From: CBINFS01 sp966250015
Lineage (GTDB): Bacteria > Bacteroidota > Rhodothermia > Rhodothermales > DASSAV01
NCBI GenBank assembly: GCA_966250015.1
Contig: CBINFS010000002.1
Coordinates: 62,001-126,000, forward strand
DNA: 64,000 bases
Reading direction: 5' to 3'
The notes beneath the pieces are model-generated. The model ran no database searches. It was given only the letters and a program-made list of their open reading frames with translations, and was not told the DNA's origin. Below, in pieces: positions 27,338 through 36,113 of the stretch. A program made the translations under genes and the position numbers. The stretch's first letter is position 1. Every line of letters begins with the position of its first letter.

Positions 27338-29659
27338 TCAGAACACCTCCACCTGAATACCGGCAGACGGGATGAACGGCAGCTGGTCCACCCGCTGCTG
27401 GGTTTGCAAGTCGAAGTCGAAGAGATTCTTCCGGTCGTACACGTTGACGGCTCCTGCGTGAAGGGTCAGCCGGAATCGGTTGAGCTCGAAGGTGCGTTCG
27501 ACGGTCACGTCGAGCCGGTGGTAAACCGGGAGTCTTGCGTCGAAGGGTGTCCCGTAGGATAACCGGGTGGTGCCCGGGCGGGTATGGAACCCGGCGCCCG
27601 GCGGCAGCCTGTCAATGGCTTCGTAAAAACCTACGATTCGGGTAAAGGGTCGGCCCGAGCCGAGCTGCCACCGCGCAGATAGATTGAACCGGCCGACCTC
27701 GAGGTGTCCGATCAGGTTCACGTGGTGACGGCGATCGTGTGGGGGACTAAAGGATGCCGGAAGGGCCAGCGGATCTCCGCTTGTGCCGGCTTCGGTCTGC
27801 CGATAGACGACTGTAGCTAGGCCGTAGCCGGCGTAGAGAAAGAGCGGCGCGCGGGCGAGCTCGATCCTCAGGTCGAGCCCTCGTGCGTACCCACCGATGC
27901 GGTCCATCAGGACGGGCGTGTCGGGTTCGTTCGAGTAGCGCGCGAAGATCAATCGGTCGAACCCCTTCGTATATCCCTCGACGATCAATCGAAGCCACGA
28001 CTTGAACTGGTATTCGTACCCGGCGAGGAAGTGCCGTGCACGGGGTACGCGCTCGTGGGAAGGGCCCGGCGCCCACGCAATGAACACCTCCGACACGTCG
28101 GCCAGGTTGTATAGCCCCACGATCTGCTGGTGGTAAACGCCCCACGCCGTGCTGATCCGGTGGCGGCCGGACGGTCCATCGGGCCTCCACTCGGCCCGTA
28201 AGCGCGGCTCGGTTGCCACGCCGATGTCGCTCGAGAAGGCGCTCAGCCGGATGCCCGGCTCAATTCGAAGGCTCCGGAAAGGATGCAGCCGTACGTCCAG
28301 GTATCCTCCCCCTTCCGACACACTCTCGATCACCGGATCGTTTCGGCGTCCCAGGTTGTACTCGAACCTGTTTGCACCCGCGGAGATGCCGAAGTCAATC
28401 TGATCCCGTCCGAACAGGTAGGAAAACGCGATTTCGGCATTGAAGCTTTGGGCCGAGGCATTGCGGGCGAGCGCATTCAGCGGCCGGTACGAGTTCTCCA
28501 ACCGCGACGAGTAGAGCGAGAGCCTGGTCAGAATGGGATATTCGGTGGGCAGGTACACGTACTGCCCACCGACCACGTCGTTCTGCCAGCGCGAGCGGAC
28601 GGCCGGCTCACCGGCCACGTCGGCGTGCTCTTCGTCGAACGTGTGCAGATACGTCGCAGAAAAGCTGCTCGTCCGGTTCAAAAACGCGTGTGTTTTGATG
28701 AACCGGTCGCCGAAGCGGAAGGGAAGCGTCTCACCGAGCAGCTCGGGCGAAAGCCGTTCGATGATTGACTCGCGCGCATTGGCGACGACCGACAGCTTTC
28801 CGGGTACCAGGGGCGCCTCAAGCCGTAGCGAGCTGAGGAACGGCGCGATCGACGCGGCGCCGACCACCCGTTCCTTGTTCCCGTTGCGCGTGGTCACGTC
28901 GATCACCGACGAGAGCCGGCCGCCGTACCGGGCGCCGAATCCCCCGGCGTAGACGTCCGTCCGGGCAACGATTTCGGCCGGGAACGCAGAGTAGAACCCG
29001 ACGATGTGGAAAGGCTGGTAGACGGGCATGCCGTCGATCAGCACCAGGTTTTGGGCGGGAGTGCCTCCCCGGATGAAGAGCTGACCGCCCCGGTCGCCCG
29101 TGGTGACCACGCCGGGTAGGGTGACCAGGTAAGAGACGAGGTCGCCGCCGACGTCGGGCATCGGAATGCGATCGAGTGCGGCAGGGCTGATGGTGACGAA
29201 ACCGGCGCCCTCGTGCGTTACCGGTTCAATGTTGCCACCGACTACCAGCTCGCCCAGCCGCGTGTTGCGTGGGGCAAGGGCGACGTCGATGGTTTTATGC
29301 TCCCCGGGCTCCAGCGTCAGCGTGTCTGTGAATGCCTCGTACCCGACGTGAGAAGCGCGCAGGAAGTGCTGACCTGCCGGAACACGGTCGAAGATGAACC
29401 GTCCGGTATCGTCGGTTGCCGTGCCCGTTCGCGGACTCCCGGCGGCCTCAAGCGTAACCGTGGCACCCTTCAGCGGCTCGTTCGTTACCGCATCCGTTAC
29501 CCGGCCTTCCACGGCAGCCGATTGCGCCCAAACCGGCGAATATGTCAGAAATAGTCCCGCACAGAGCAATACCCACCCTGGAAGGTGACGCAAATAACCC
29601 GGCCATAAGGAACTGACCGGGCCGATTGCGTATTGCATGTCCAATCGGGGCGCTAACAT
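27338..29659 (-). CDS. TonB-dependent receptor with CarboxypepD_reg-like N-terminal domain (copy 2)
   Basis: 773 residues from the ATG at 29659 (a GTG at 29665 and an ATG at 29638 are also possible). Signal peptide ends near PVWAQS. The regulatory-like domain (VEGRVTDAVTNEPLKGATVT) is followed by a plug with TTGDRGGQLFIRGGTPAQNL and SVIDVTTRNG. The barrel ends LPFIPSAGIQVEVF. Architecture and motifs parallel copy 1, pointing to tandem duplication of a receptor-lipoprotein pair followed by divergence. First gene of a four-gene minus-strand array. No sigma or anti-sigma gene adjoins it. Confidence 0.9.
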   Translation of the reverse strand: MLAPRLDMQYAIGPVSSLWPGYLRHLPGWVLLCAGLFLTYSPVWAQSAAVEGRVTDAVTNEPLKGATVTLEAAGSPRTGTATDDTGRFIFDRVPAGQHFLRASHVGYEAFTDTLTLEPGEHKTIDVALAPRNTRLGELVVGGNIEPVTHEGAGFVTISPAALDRIPMPDVGGDLVSYLVTLPGVVTTGDRGGQLFIRGGTPAQNLVLIDGMPVYQPFHIVGFYSAFPAEIVARTDVYAGGFGARYGGRLSSVIDVTTRNGNKERVVGAASIAPFLSSLRLEAPLVPGKLSVVANARESIIERLSPELLGETLPFRFGDRFIKTHAFLNRTSSFSATYLHTFDEEHADVAGEPAVRSRWQNDVVGGQYVYLPTEYPILTRLSLYSSRLENSYRPLNALARNASAQSFNAEIAFSYLFGRDQIDFGISAGANRFEYNLGRRNDPVIESVSEGGGYLDVRLHPFRSLRIEPGIRLSAFSSDIGVATEPRLRAEWRPDGPSGRHRISTAWGVYHQQIVGLYNLADVSEVFIAWAPGPSHERVPRARHFLAGYEYQFKSWLRLIVEGYTKGFDRLIFARYSNEPDTPVLMDRIGGYARGLDLRIELARAPLFLYAGYGLATVVYRQTEAGTSGDPLALPASFSPPHDRRHHVNLIGHLEVGRFNLSARWQLGSGRPFTRIVGFYEAIDRLPPGAGFHTRPGTTRLSYGTPFDARLPVYHRLDVTVERTFELNRFRLTLHAGAVNVYDRKNLFDFDLQTQQRVDQLPFIPSAGIQVEVF

Positions 29660-29677
29660 TTTCACGATTATCGATCC

Positions 29678-29923
29678 ATGCGGAAACGATCGGGTATGCG
29701 GTGGGTGTTTTTCACCCTCATCATCATCTTCTTCGGATTAGTGATTGCCGATTCACTGGGCACGTTCAACACGAAACCGTACGACGAGATACCGCACGGC
29801 GATCACGTTCACTACGTACCGAAGAACCGGGATCCGAACGTATCGATCAGCCAGTTTCCGACACAACCCCCGGGCCCGGGCGAGCAGATCACGCCGCAGG
29901 GCAGGATCGTACGCGTCGAGTAA
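29678..29923 (+). CDS. Small single-pass membrane protein, unknown function
   Basis: 81 residues: one N-terminal membrane helix (MRWVFFTLIIIFFGLVIADS) followed by a polar, Pro-rich domain with HGDHVHYVPKNRDPNVSI and GPGEQITPQGRIVRVE. I do not recognise the family. A coherent membrane segment plus conserved-looking polar tail and high third-position GC support a real gene. It is divergent from the TonB receptor, with start codons only 18 nt apart if both first ATGs are used; the second ATG at 29696 is a plausible alternative. Confidence 0.6.
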   Translation: MRKRSGMRWVFFTLIIIFFGLVIADSLGTFNTKPYDEIPHGDHVHYVPKNRDPNVSISQFPTQPPGPGEQITPQGRIVRVE

Positions 29924-29986
29924 GTCTACCCCCGGTTCGGGAAAAGGATGCCGGTGGTCTATTGAAATGGGTTTTGTTGACGTGTA

Positions 29987-30484
29987 TCAGCTTCCCAGCC
30001 TTTGGAGTGCCTCTCCCGTAACCCGCATCGTGGTCCATTCGTCCATCGGTTTGGCGCCGAGACTTCGGTAGAACTGGATGGCGGATTCATTCCAGTCGAG
30101 AACGGACCATTCCAGCCGGCCGCACTCACGCTCGACCGCAATTTGCGCCACCCGTTTGAGGAGCGCCTTGCCGATCCCCTTCCCTCTCGACTCCGGCCTG
30201 ACGTAAATGTCCTCCAGGTAGATTCCCCAGCGGGTCAGGAAGGTCGAGTAGTTCTGGAAGAACAGGGCGAAACCGACGGCCTCGCCGTCCACTTCGGCCA
30301 GGATCGCTTCGATGCGCGGGGAGGCGTCCGGCGAAAGGTGCCGTTTTAGCCGGTCGACGTCCGGCGCCGCTTCGTGGGCGAGCCGTTCGTACACGGCCAG
30401 CTCACCGATGAGGGTGGCGATGGTGCCGGCGTCGTCGGGACCGGCAGGTCTAAGGGTGAATGGGGTTTCTTTCTTCGATTCCAC
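29987..30484 (-). CDS. GNAT family N-acetyltransferase (diamine/thialysine acetyltransferase-like)
   Basis: 165 residues of the GNAT fold. The N-terminal FTLRPAGPDDAGTIATLIGE, the acetyl-CoA P-loop region YVRPESRGKGIGKALL (RGKGIG), and NESAIQFYRSLGAKPMDEW resemble the spermidine/spermine acetyltransferase (SSAT2, thialysine) subgroup, as do YERLAHEA and FFQNYSTFLTRWGIYLEDIYV. Likely acetylates a small primary amine in the cytoplasm; substrate not determined. The start is GTG at 30484, 21 nt after the stop of the M1 aminopeptidase on the same strand. Confidence 0.9.
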   Translation of the reverse strand: MESKKETPFTLRPAGPDDAGTIATLIGELAVYERLAHEAAPDVDRLKRHLSPDASPRIEAILAEVDGEAVGFALFFQNYSTFLTRWGIYLEDIYVRPESRGKGIGKALLKRVAQIAVERECGRLEWSVLDWNESAIQFYRSLGAKPMDEWTTMRVTGEALQRLGS

Positions 30485-30505
30485 GGAATGGCGATAAGGG
30501 CAGGT

Positions 30506-32491
30506 TCAGGGTACGATAAGGGCGTTGGTATCGACGGTATCTCCTGCGCGGAGCCGGACGAAGTACGTGCCGGCTGAAAGCCGCGTAAGGTCGACGGACG
30601 TCTCGTGTGCACCTTCGGGAAGATGGCCTCTAAAGAGCACGTCCACGCGGCGGCCGAGGGCGTCGAACAGATCGAGCGTGACGTCGCCCGCAACGGATAG
30701 TGCAAAACCGATGGTGGCGGTAGTCCGTGCAGGGTTGGGGTACACTTTCGTGATTTCCGTCTCCTGCGGCACCACAGGCAGGTCTCCGACGTCTACGACG
30801 GTCACGCCGCCCTTGAGAAGGTAACGGTCAGGATCGAAGACGATCTCCGTCGGCCGGGCGGAAACGTTAAACGTGTAGGACTGCTGCCGTGAATCGTTCA
30901 TCACCCTGAAGCGCTCGTCGCCGCTTTCGGTCCTCACCAGCAGCGTGATCGGCATTTCGAAGACCTCGACGTTGGATTCAGACTCGGTCTGCCTCTGGTC
31001 GATCCGGACGTGCACGTCGAAACCCTGCTCTCGTTCACTGGCCGACCAGCTCACTTCATATACTGGATAGCCGGTCCCCTCCGTTACCCATTGCCTGAAA
31101 AAGGCGTCGAGATCGAGGCCGGAGACCTCTTCGGCCACGCGCTGGAAGTCTGCCGTGACGGCGGTGCCGTAGCGAACGCGTTCGTCGTAGGCGTACGATC
31201 GGAGGATCTCACGAAAAACCTCGTCCCCGACGACGCCCCGGAGCATGTGTAGGACGGCGCTCCCTTTCGCGTACACCCGGCTTCCATTGAAGAGGTTACT
31301 GATGTTCGTGGTGTCCTGCACGACCAGGGTACCCGGCGCGTTGAGGGCGAGGGATAAATCGGAAGAAAGGGCATTCTGAAATTGATTGCCAAACATCGAG
31401 GGGCGGGCCTGATAGTAGAGCAGCTCGGCGTAGGAGGCAAACCCCTCGTTGAGCCAGAGGTGCGGCCAGTAGCGGGTGGTCACGAGGTCGCCGAACCACA
31501 TGTGGGCGAGCTCGTGCGAAACGAGCGACACGTTTGCGCCGCCCATCGACGACATCGTCTGGTGTTCCATGCCGCCGCCCCACGTGAACTGCGCATGCCC
31601 GTACTTCTCCTCGGCAAACGGGTACGGACCAAACCAGTACTCGAATACCGCGATCATGTCCGGGGCAAGCGCCCAGTTAGGAGGCACGTTCTCAAACTGA
31701 GCCGCATAAAAATAGTGGAGGACGGGGAAGGAGGCCGGCCCGTATTCGGCGGCGAGGCTGTCGGGCCGCACGTACGTCTGCTCGGCCGTGTTGTACACAC
31801 CTGCGGCGATCGAGACCAGATACGTCGAGATCGGATAGCGGGAAAACCAGTCGTACGTGACGGTGCCGTCGTCGTTCTGAATTTCGTCGATCAGAAGCCC
31901 CTGTGAACCGACGCGCATGCCGTTGGGGACCGTGACGGTGATCCGTACGGAGTCTGCCTTGTCGGCGGGGTGGTCCTTGCAGGGCCACCACACCCGGGCG
32001 CCGTAAGGTTCACTCAGCGTCCACGCGTACGGGTCGCCGTTGGCCAGGCGGCCGAAGCCGAACACTTCGTCGAAGCCGGTACCCTGCCGCGGGACGCCCC
32101 GGTAGAAGACGTCCACTGCCACGGTTTCCGCGATTCCCGCCAATTCGGGCAGCTCGATGCTCAGGACGTCGGTTGCGTGGTCGTATTCGAGCGGTGTGCC
32201 GTCCGGAGCGAGGACCGAGTCCACGACCAGCCCGATCGCTTCGTCGTTCGATGCAAAATCGAGCGTCAGGACGTCCATCGGTTGGTCGACGACGGTGCCC
32301 TGTACGCGCGTACGGCCGGTGAGGTAAAAAGCAGGGGTAAAGCGTAAGTCGAGCGTGAGGTGGTAATAACCCGCGTCGAAATTCGGGGAGGCGAACGAAA
32401 CCTGCCGGGTCGATTCGAGGGTGACGGGTTGTGCGCCGGCATCAGGGAGGCACAACAGGCAAACAAACAGGCAGTAAAGATACCGTTGCAT
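30506..32491 (-). CDS. Secreted M1 family aminopeptidase with T9SS sorting domain
   Basis: 661 residues. Signal peptide MQRYLYCLFVCLLCLPDAGA. M1 N-terminal beta domain (about 25-220), catalytic domain with the exopeptidase motif variant GGGMEH (305-310) and zinc site HELAH (His326, Glu327, His330) plus Glu349 (WLNEGFASY) 19 residues on. The C-terminal 85 residues are a T9SS sorting domain (KVYPNPARTTATIGFAL, LFDALGRRVDVL, GTYFVRLRAG). It should trim peptides outside the cell or at the surface. The start at 32491 fits the signal peptide and leaves 49 nt to the upstream AAA+ gene; longer frame starts would overlap that gene. Confidence 0.93.
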   Translation of the reverse strand: MQRYLYCLFVCLLCLPDAGAQPVTLESTRQVSFASPNFDAGYYHLTLDLRFTPAFYLTGRTRVQGTVVDQPMDVLTLDFASNDEAIGLVVDSVLAPDGTPLEYDHATDVLSIELPELAGIAETVAVDVFYRGVPRQGTGFDEVFGFGRLANGDPYAWTLSEPYGARVWWPCKDHPADKADSVRITVTVPNGMRVGSQGLLIDEIQNDDGTVTYDWFSRYPISTYLVSIAAGVYNTAEQTYVRPDSLAAEYGPASFPVLHYFYAAQFENVPPNWALAPDMIAVFEYWFGPYPFAEEKYGHAQFTWGGGMEHQTMSSMGGANVSLVSHELAHMWFGDLVTTRYWPHLWLNEGFASYAELLYYQARPSMFGNQFQNALSSDLSLALNAPGTLVVQDTTNISNLFNGSRVYAKGSAVLHMLRGVVGDEVFREILRSYAYDERVRYGTAVTADFQRVAEEVSGLDLDAFFRQWVTEGTGYPVYEVSWSASEREQGFDVHVRIDQRQTESESNVEVFEMPITLLVRTESGDERFRVMNDSRQQSYTFNVSARPTEIVFDPDRYLLKGGVTVVDVGDLPVVPQETEITKVYPNPARTTATIGFALSVAGDVTLDLFDALGRRVDVLFRGHLPEGAHETSVDLTRLSAGTYFVRLRAGDTVDTNALIVP

Positions 32492-32540
32492 AGGCCACAA
32501 CTGGTGAAAGGCGGATCGAAGAAGGCTCCCGACCGGCGGA

Positions 32541-34067
32541 TTAGCGATACCGGTCGAGGAAGTCGTCGTCCTCACCAAGATCATCGTCATCGTCCGGTTC
32601 GCTCAGCGACGAGAGCATCGACCCCATCATGTCCGTATACCGTTTTTCGCCGCCAACCACGTCCTTACCGACCAGAGAGTTCTGGTGGAGCGCTTCGAGC
32701 ACGAACTCCATCATGCTGGCCGTTTCACCCGGCGTGCCCTGCGCCGCGTGCTTCTCGACGACGGCGTGCAGGCCTTCGACACGGTCGAGCGCCCGCGCAT
32801 ATTCCGTAAACGGACTTTCAGGTTGGATCTCCACCGTGTTTCCTCGTGCGAACCATTGCAGGATTGTCTGGTAAGGCGCGCGCCCGGTCTTTTTGTCAGC
32901 AGGGTCCGGGAAAAACCGCTTGAAGATGGTTTTTACGGCTCTCCCGACGAGCAACCGCGCCACGTTTTGCGACCCCTCCTGCTCACCCTCGTAGACCAGC
33001 TCGATCTTGCCGGTCACGGCAGGTTCGACGTAGGCGAGGTCAGATATGCGGACGACGGTTTCGGTTTCACCATTCAGCAACGCCCTTCTTTCTGCTGCCG
33101 ACACCAGGTCTTCCAGAGCGGCGCGCGTAAGGCGTGCGGACACGCCGGATTTCTGGTCGACGTATTCGCTCTGCCGCGCCTCGAAGGCAATCTGCTCGAT
33201 GATCTCGCGGAAAAAATACGGTACGGTGACCTTCGTTTCCTCCCGTTCCTCTTCGGCCCACGCTTCCTGTTTTGTGATTTCGATGCCGATTTCCAGCGTT
33301 TTCGGATAATGGGTGATGATCTGGCTGTCGATGCGGTCCTTGAGCGGCGTGATGATACTCCCCCGGTTCGTGTAGTCTTCCGGGTTCGCGGAGAAGACCA
33401 TCATGACGTCGAGGGGGAACCGGATGTTGAACCCGCGGATCTGGATGTCCTGCTCTTCCATGATGTTGAGCAGGCCGACCTGGATGCGGGGCTGGAGGTC
33501 GGGCAGCTCGTTGATGGCAAAAATCCCGCGATTCGTCCGGGGGATGATGCCGAAGTGGATGATTTCCTCGTCGGCGTAGGTCAGGCGGTGGTGTGCCGCC
33601 TTGATCGGGTCGATGTCGCCAATCAGGTCGGCAATCGTGGTGTCGGGAGTAGCCAGCTTTTCCCCGTAACGAAGGGAGCGGTGGAGCCACTCGATCGGGG
33701 TGTCGTCCCCCTTTTCTTCGACGAGCCGGCGGGCGTACTTCGAGATGGGGCTGAACGGGTTGTCGTTCAGCTCACTGCCCGCTACGACGGGGATGTACTC
33801 GTCGAGCAGGTTCGGGAGCATGCGGATGATGCGGCTTTTGGCCTGTCCGCGAAGGCCCAGGAGGATCAGGTCGTGCCTGCCGAGGATCGCGTTCTGTATC
33901 TGGGGGATGACCGAATCGTCGAATCCGATGATACCCGGAAAGATCGTCTCACCTTTCCGGAGACGATCGATCAGGTTTTTCCGCATTTCTTCCTTGATTG
34001 GAAGGACGCGGTATCCGGATTCTTTCAGTTCGCCTAGCGTGCTGATCTTGGTCAATTCCCTGCTCAT
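32541..34067 (-). CDS. ChlI/MoxR-like AAA+ ATPase with atypical Walker motifs
   Basis: 508 residues. The ATPase core (about 30-290) resembles magnesium chelatase subunit I and MoxR proteins: LLGLRGQAKSR in the Walker A position (Ala where GK is usual), GIFAINELPDLQPRIQV at Walker B (Asn-Glu instead of Asp-Glu), and MMVFSANPEDYTNRGSI at sensor 1. A helical lid domain follows, and the C-terminus is strongly acidic (SEPDDDDDLGEDDDF). Bacteroidota encode a conserved family of this kind, so the altered motifs may be normal for it. No VWA partner or cobN/chlD is adjacent, and no tetrapyrrole genes are seen. Start at ATG 34067, preceded by GGGAGG; a GTG at 34103 is possible. Confidence 0.8.
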   Translation of the reverse strand: MSRELTKISTLGELKESGYRVLPIKEEMRKNLIDRLRKGETIFPGIIGFDDSVIPQIQNAILGRHDLILLGLRGQAKSRIIRMLPNLLDEYIPVVAGSELNDNPFSPISKYARRLVEEKGDDTPIEWLHRSLRYGEKLATPDTTIADLIGDIDPIKAAHHRLTYADEEIIHFGIIPRTNRGIFAINELPDLQPRIQVGLLNIMEEQDIQIRGFNIRFPLDVMMVFSANPEDYTNRGSIITPLKDRIDSQIITHYPKTLEIGIEITKQEAWAEEEREETKVTVPYFFREIIEQIAFEARQSEYVDQKSGVSARLTRAALEDLVSAAERRALLNGETETVVRISDLAYVEPAVTGKIELVYEGEQEGSQNVARLLVGRAVKTIFKRFFPDPADKKTGRAPYQTILQWFARGNTVEIQPESPFTEYARALDRVEGLHAVVEKHAAQGTPGETASMMEFVLEALHQNSLVGKDVVGGEKRYTDMMGSMLSSLSEPDDDDDLGEDDDFLDRYR

Positions 34068-34132
34068 ATCCTCCCATGGCGTGACGAAGTGAGACTGTGG
34101 CACGCTACGTGCGCTCGCGCTGTTCCCCTGTG

Positions 34133-35230
34133 CTACGCTACGGCTGGCCTTTCCCAGCGGTAGAGCAGCAGCTTCGGGGTAGGTTTGTGCGTGGTAACGG
34201 CAATCAGGTAGCCGTCATCGCCGTTTGGCCGGACGTCGAGCGCGATGGGGAAGAACTCGTGGCCGCCGGCCGCGCTGGCGTCGGTGAGCACGTGCTGAAG
34301 CCGTCCAGATCGGTCGTATACGTCGATGCGGAGGCGGCCGGGGCGCAGGTTCAGCACGAACAGGAAGGAGCCTGCGGGTGCGGCGGACGACGAGAGCAAG
34401 GGAGGTTCCTTGACGTCGCCGAGCATGAAGGCGCGGCTTCGGGCCAGCATGGGGGAGTCGAACCCGACGAGTGCGAGCGTGTCCGTTCGTCCTTCCGGCG
34501 TCAGTAGATCTACAACGGGTCTGTATCCCGACAGGCTCAGCAGGGTGTCCCCCCAGGCGCGAAGCAAGCCTGCGTACCGCCAGTAGGGGCCGGTCAAATT
34601 CGTTCGGGCCCCTTGCCGGCCGGTGTGGCTAATACGGAAAATCGACGCGCCCGAGTCAGGGCTAACGACTTTCAGGTAGATTCCTTCGTCCGCACCGGTG
34701 ACGTACTGCAAAGCGGTTCGGTCACCGGGGCGCGGCAGCACTATTTGCCGGGCGATTTTTCCTGCATGAAGGTAGTAGACGCGGCTGCTGTCGGGAGAGA
34801 AGACGAGCAGGGTGTCGCCCCGGAAACCGGCGAGGTAGGGGTGAACCAACCGGTCGTCGTGCCAGGATCTCAAGGGTGCGCCTTCGACGTCAAACAGAAA
34901 AATGTCTCCGCTTTGCACGTCCCCAACGTAAATCGTATCGCCCTTGCCAAACAGCACGGTGCGAGGGTACACCATTTCGTTTTCCGGTGTGCCCTGGACG
35001 GACCGGATCAGTAGCAGGGTATCCGTGGGCACGCCAGCGGCAATCTGCCGCGATAGTGAATCGGACGGGAAGAGCTCGCGCGGCTCCTCACGGCGGCACG
35101 ACGAGGGAAAACAACCGCTCAGGAGCAGCACGAAGATCAGAACGGCCACAATGCTTAAACCGCGGGAGCCAAGACATTCTGACGGCCGAGTCGCGGGATG
35201 GACAGGTGAGATACTGGTTGACACCGGCAT
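34133..35230 (-). CDS. Beta-propeller lipoprotein (6-bladed NHL-like)
   Basis: 365 residues with lipobox LLLSGC (lipidated Cys40). The remainder shows repeated beta-blade segments: TVLFGKGDTIYVGDVQSGDIFLFD, LAGFRGDTLLVFSPDSSRVYYL and LRIDVYDRSGRLQHVL, as in the 6-bladed beta-propeller proteins common in Bacteroidota. No catalytic residues are recognised, so a binding or scaffold role in the periplasm or outer membrane is likely. It lies 65 nt upstream of the AAA+ gene on the same strand and is divergent from the sigma factor gene across a 207-bp intergenic region. Confidence 0.75.
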   Translation of the reverse strand: MPVSTSISPVHPATRPSECLGSRGLSIVAVLIFVLLLSGCFPSSCRREEPRELFPSDSLSRQIAAGVPTDTLLLIRSVQGTPENEMVYPRTVLFGKGDTIYVGDVQSGDIFLFDVEGAPLRSWHDDRLVHPYLAGFRGDTLLVFSPDSSRVYYLHAGKIARQIVLPRPGDRTALQYVTGADEGIYLKVVSPDSGASIFRISHTGRQGARTNLTGPYWRYAGLLRAWGDTLLSLSGYRPVVDLLTPEGRTDTLALVGFDSPMLARSRAFMLGDVKEPPLLSSSAAPAGSFLFVLNLRPGRLRIDVYDRSGRLQHVLTDASAAGGHEFFPIALDVRPNGDDGYLIAVTTHKPTPKLLLYRWERPAVA

Positions 35231-35437
35231 GTTACAATGGCATCAAAAGGGCTGTTGCGGGTCCGTCTACACGTTTCCGTTCGGCTACGTTCCAAACCCT
35301 GGCTGCCTGTCGGAGGACGGGCATTCAGGTAACCATACTGGTGAGCGTGTGCATCCTGAAGGCCTTTCGTGCGTATCTAAGCGGGGTCATTGAGGATTTA
35401 ACCTGGCCTTTCACGATTCTGAAGGTCATACCGTTTG

Positions 35438-36001
35438 ATGTCGAAGCCATTTCTGGGAGATAGTGCACTGGTTGAGCGAGCCCGTGCGGGGGATGACCGC
35501 GCCCGGACGCACATGCTTTCGACCCTCGAGCCCGTCCTTCGCAGTTTTTTCATCAAGCGGATTGGCGGGCGCGCAGAGGTCGACGACCTCGTGCAGAACA
35601 CGTTGCTCAGAATCCACAACAGCCTCAACGACATCAAGCATCCGGAGCGGCTGAAGGGTTTTGCCATGAAGGCCGCTCTGTTCGAATTGCAGGACCTCTA
35701 CCGGGGCCGCTACGGCACGAAGGAACGCCTGTATGACCCCGAAATAACCCCGGAACAGCTCGACCGGGAAGCCCCTGAAGGCCTGCGCATGGACCTGGAG
35801 CGCGCGCTGTCCACCCTCTCACCCAGAGCACGCCAGATCGTCGAGCTTCGCGAGTACGGGTACCGGTACGAGGAGATTGCCGAAATGATCGGGTCGACCG
35901 AGGCGGCAATCAAGATGCAGGTCAAGCGAGCCTTTGAGAAGCTTCGGCAGGTGCTCGTCGCCGTCTTGATAACGATAGCGTTCGCCGGTTTCTGGTCGTA
36001 A
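35438..36001 (+). CDS. ECF-type RNA polymerase sigma factor
   Basis: 187 residues. Region 2 includes AEVDDLVQNTLLRIHNSL; region 4 includes LSTLSPRARQIVELREYGYRYEEIAEMIGSTEAAIKMQVKRA with its helix-turn-helix. It probably directs transcription of the downstream FecR and receptor genes, as in Fec-type cell-surface signalling. Unusually, the protein ends with a hydrophobic tail (LVAVLITIAFAGFWS) after region 4. The start is ATG 35438 (preceded in frame by TTG). It is followed after 111 nt by fecR, with a direct repeat in the gap. Confidence 0.92.
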   Translation: MSKPFLGDSALVERARAGDDRARTHMLSTLEPVLRSFFIKRIGGRAEVDDLVQNTLLRIHNSLNDIKHPERLKGFAMKAALFELQDLYRGRYGTKERLYDPEITPEQLDREAPEGLRMDLERALSTLSPRARQIVELREYGYRYEEIAEMIGSTEAAIKMQVKRAFEKLRQVLVAVLITIAFAGFWS

Positions 36002-36078
36002 GTCAGGCAAGCGTTACCTTGATGTAAATCATCGCGGCTACCACATAGAGTACGCAGATCCCTGTGTTCTCTCGGATG

Positions 36079-36113
36079 TCCCTGGTTTACCCTGCTCCTA
36101 CATCCCTGGTTTA
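36079..36113 (+). repeat. Direct repeat TCCCTGGTTTA just before fecR
   Basis: Two identical 11-mers, TCCCTGGTTTA at 36079-36089 and 36103-36113, are 24 bp apart start to start. The second ends on the first base of the fecR ATG. Possibly a regulator site or a recent small duplication. Confidence 0.45.

Noticed and set aside
32685..34037. A 450-codon plus-strand frame opposite the AAA+ ATPase gene
   Set aside because: Mirror of real codons on the minus strand; no signal, domain or ribosome binding site.
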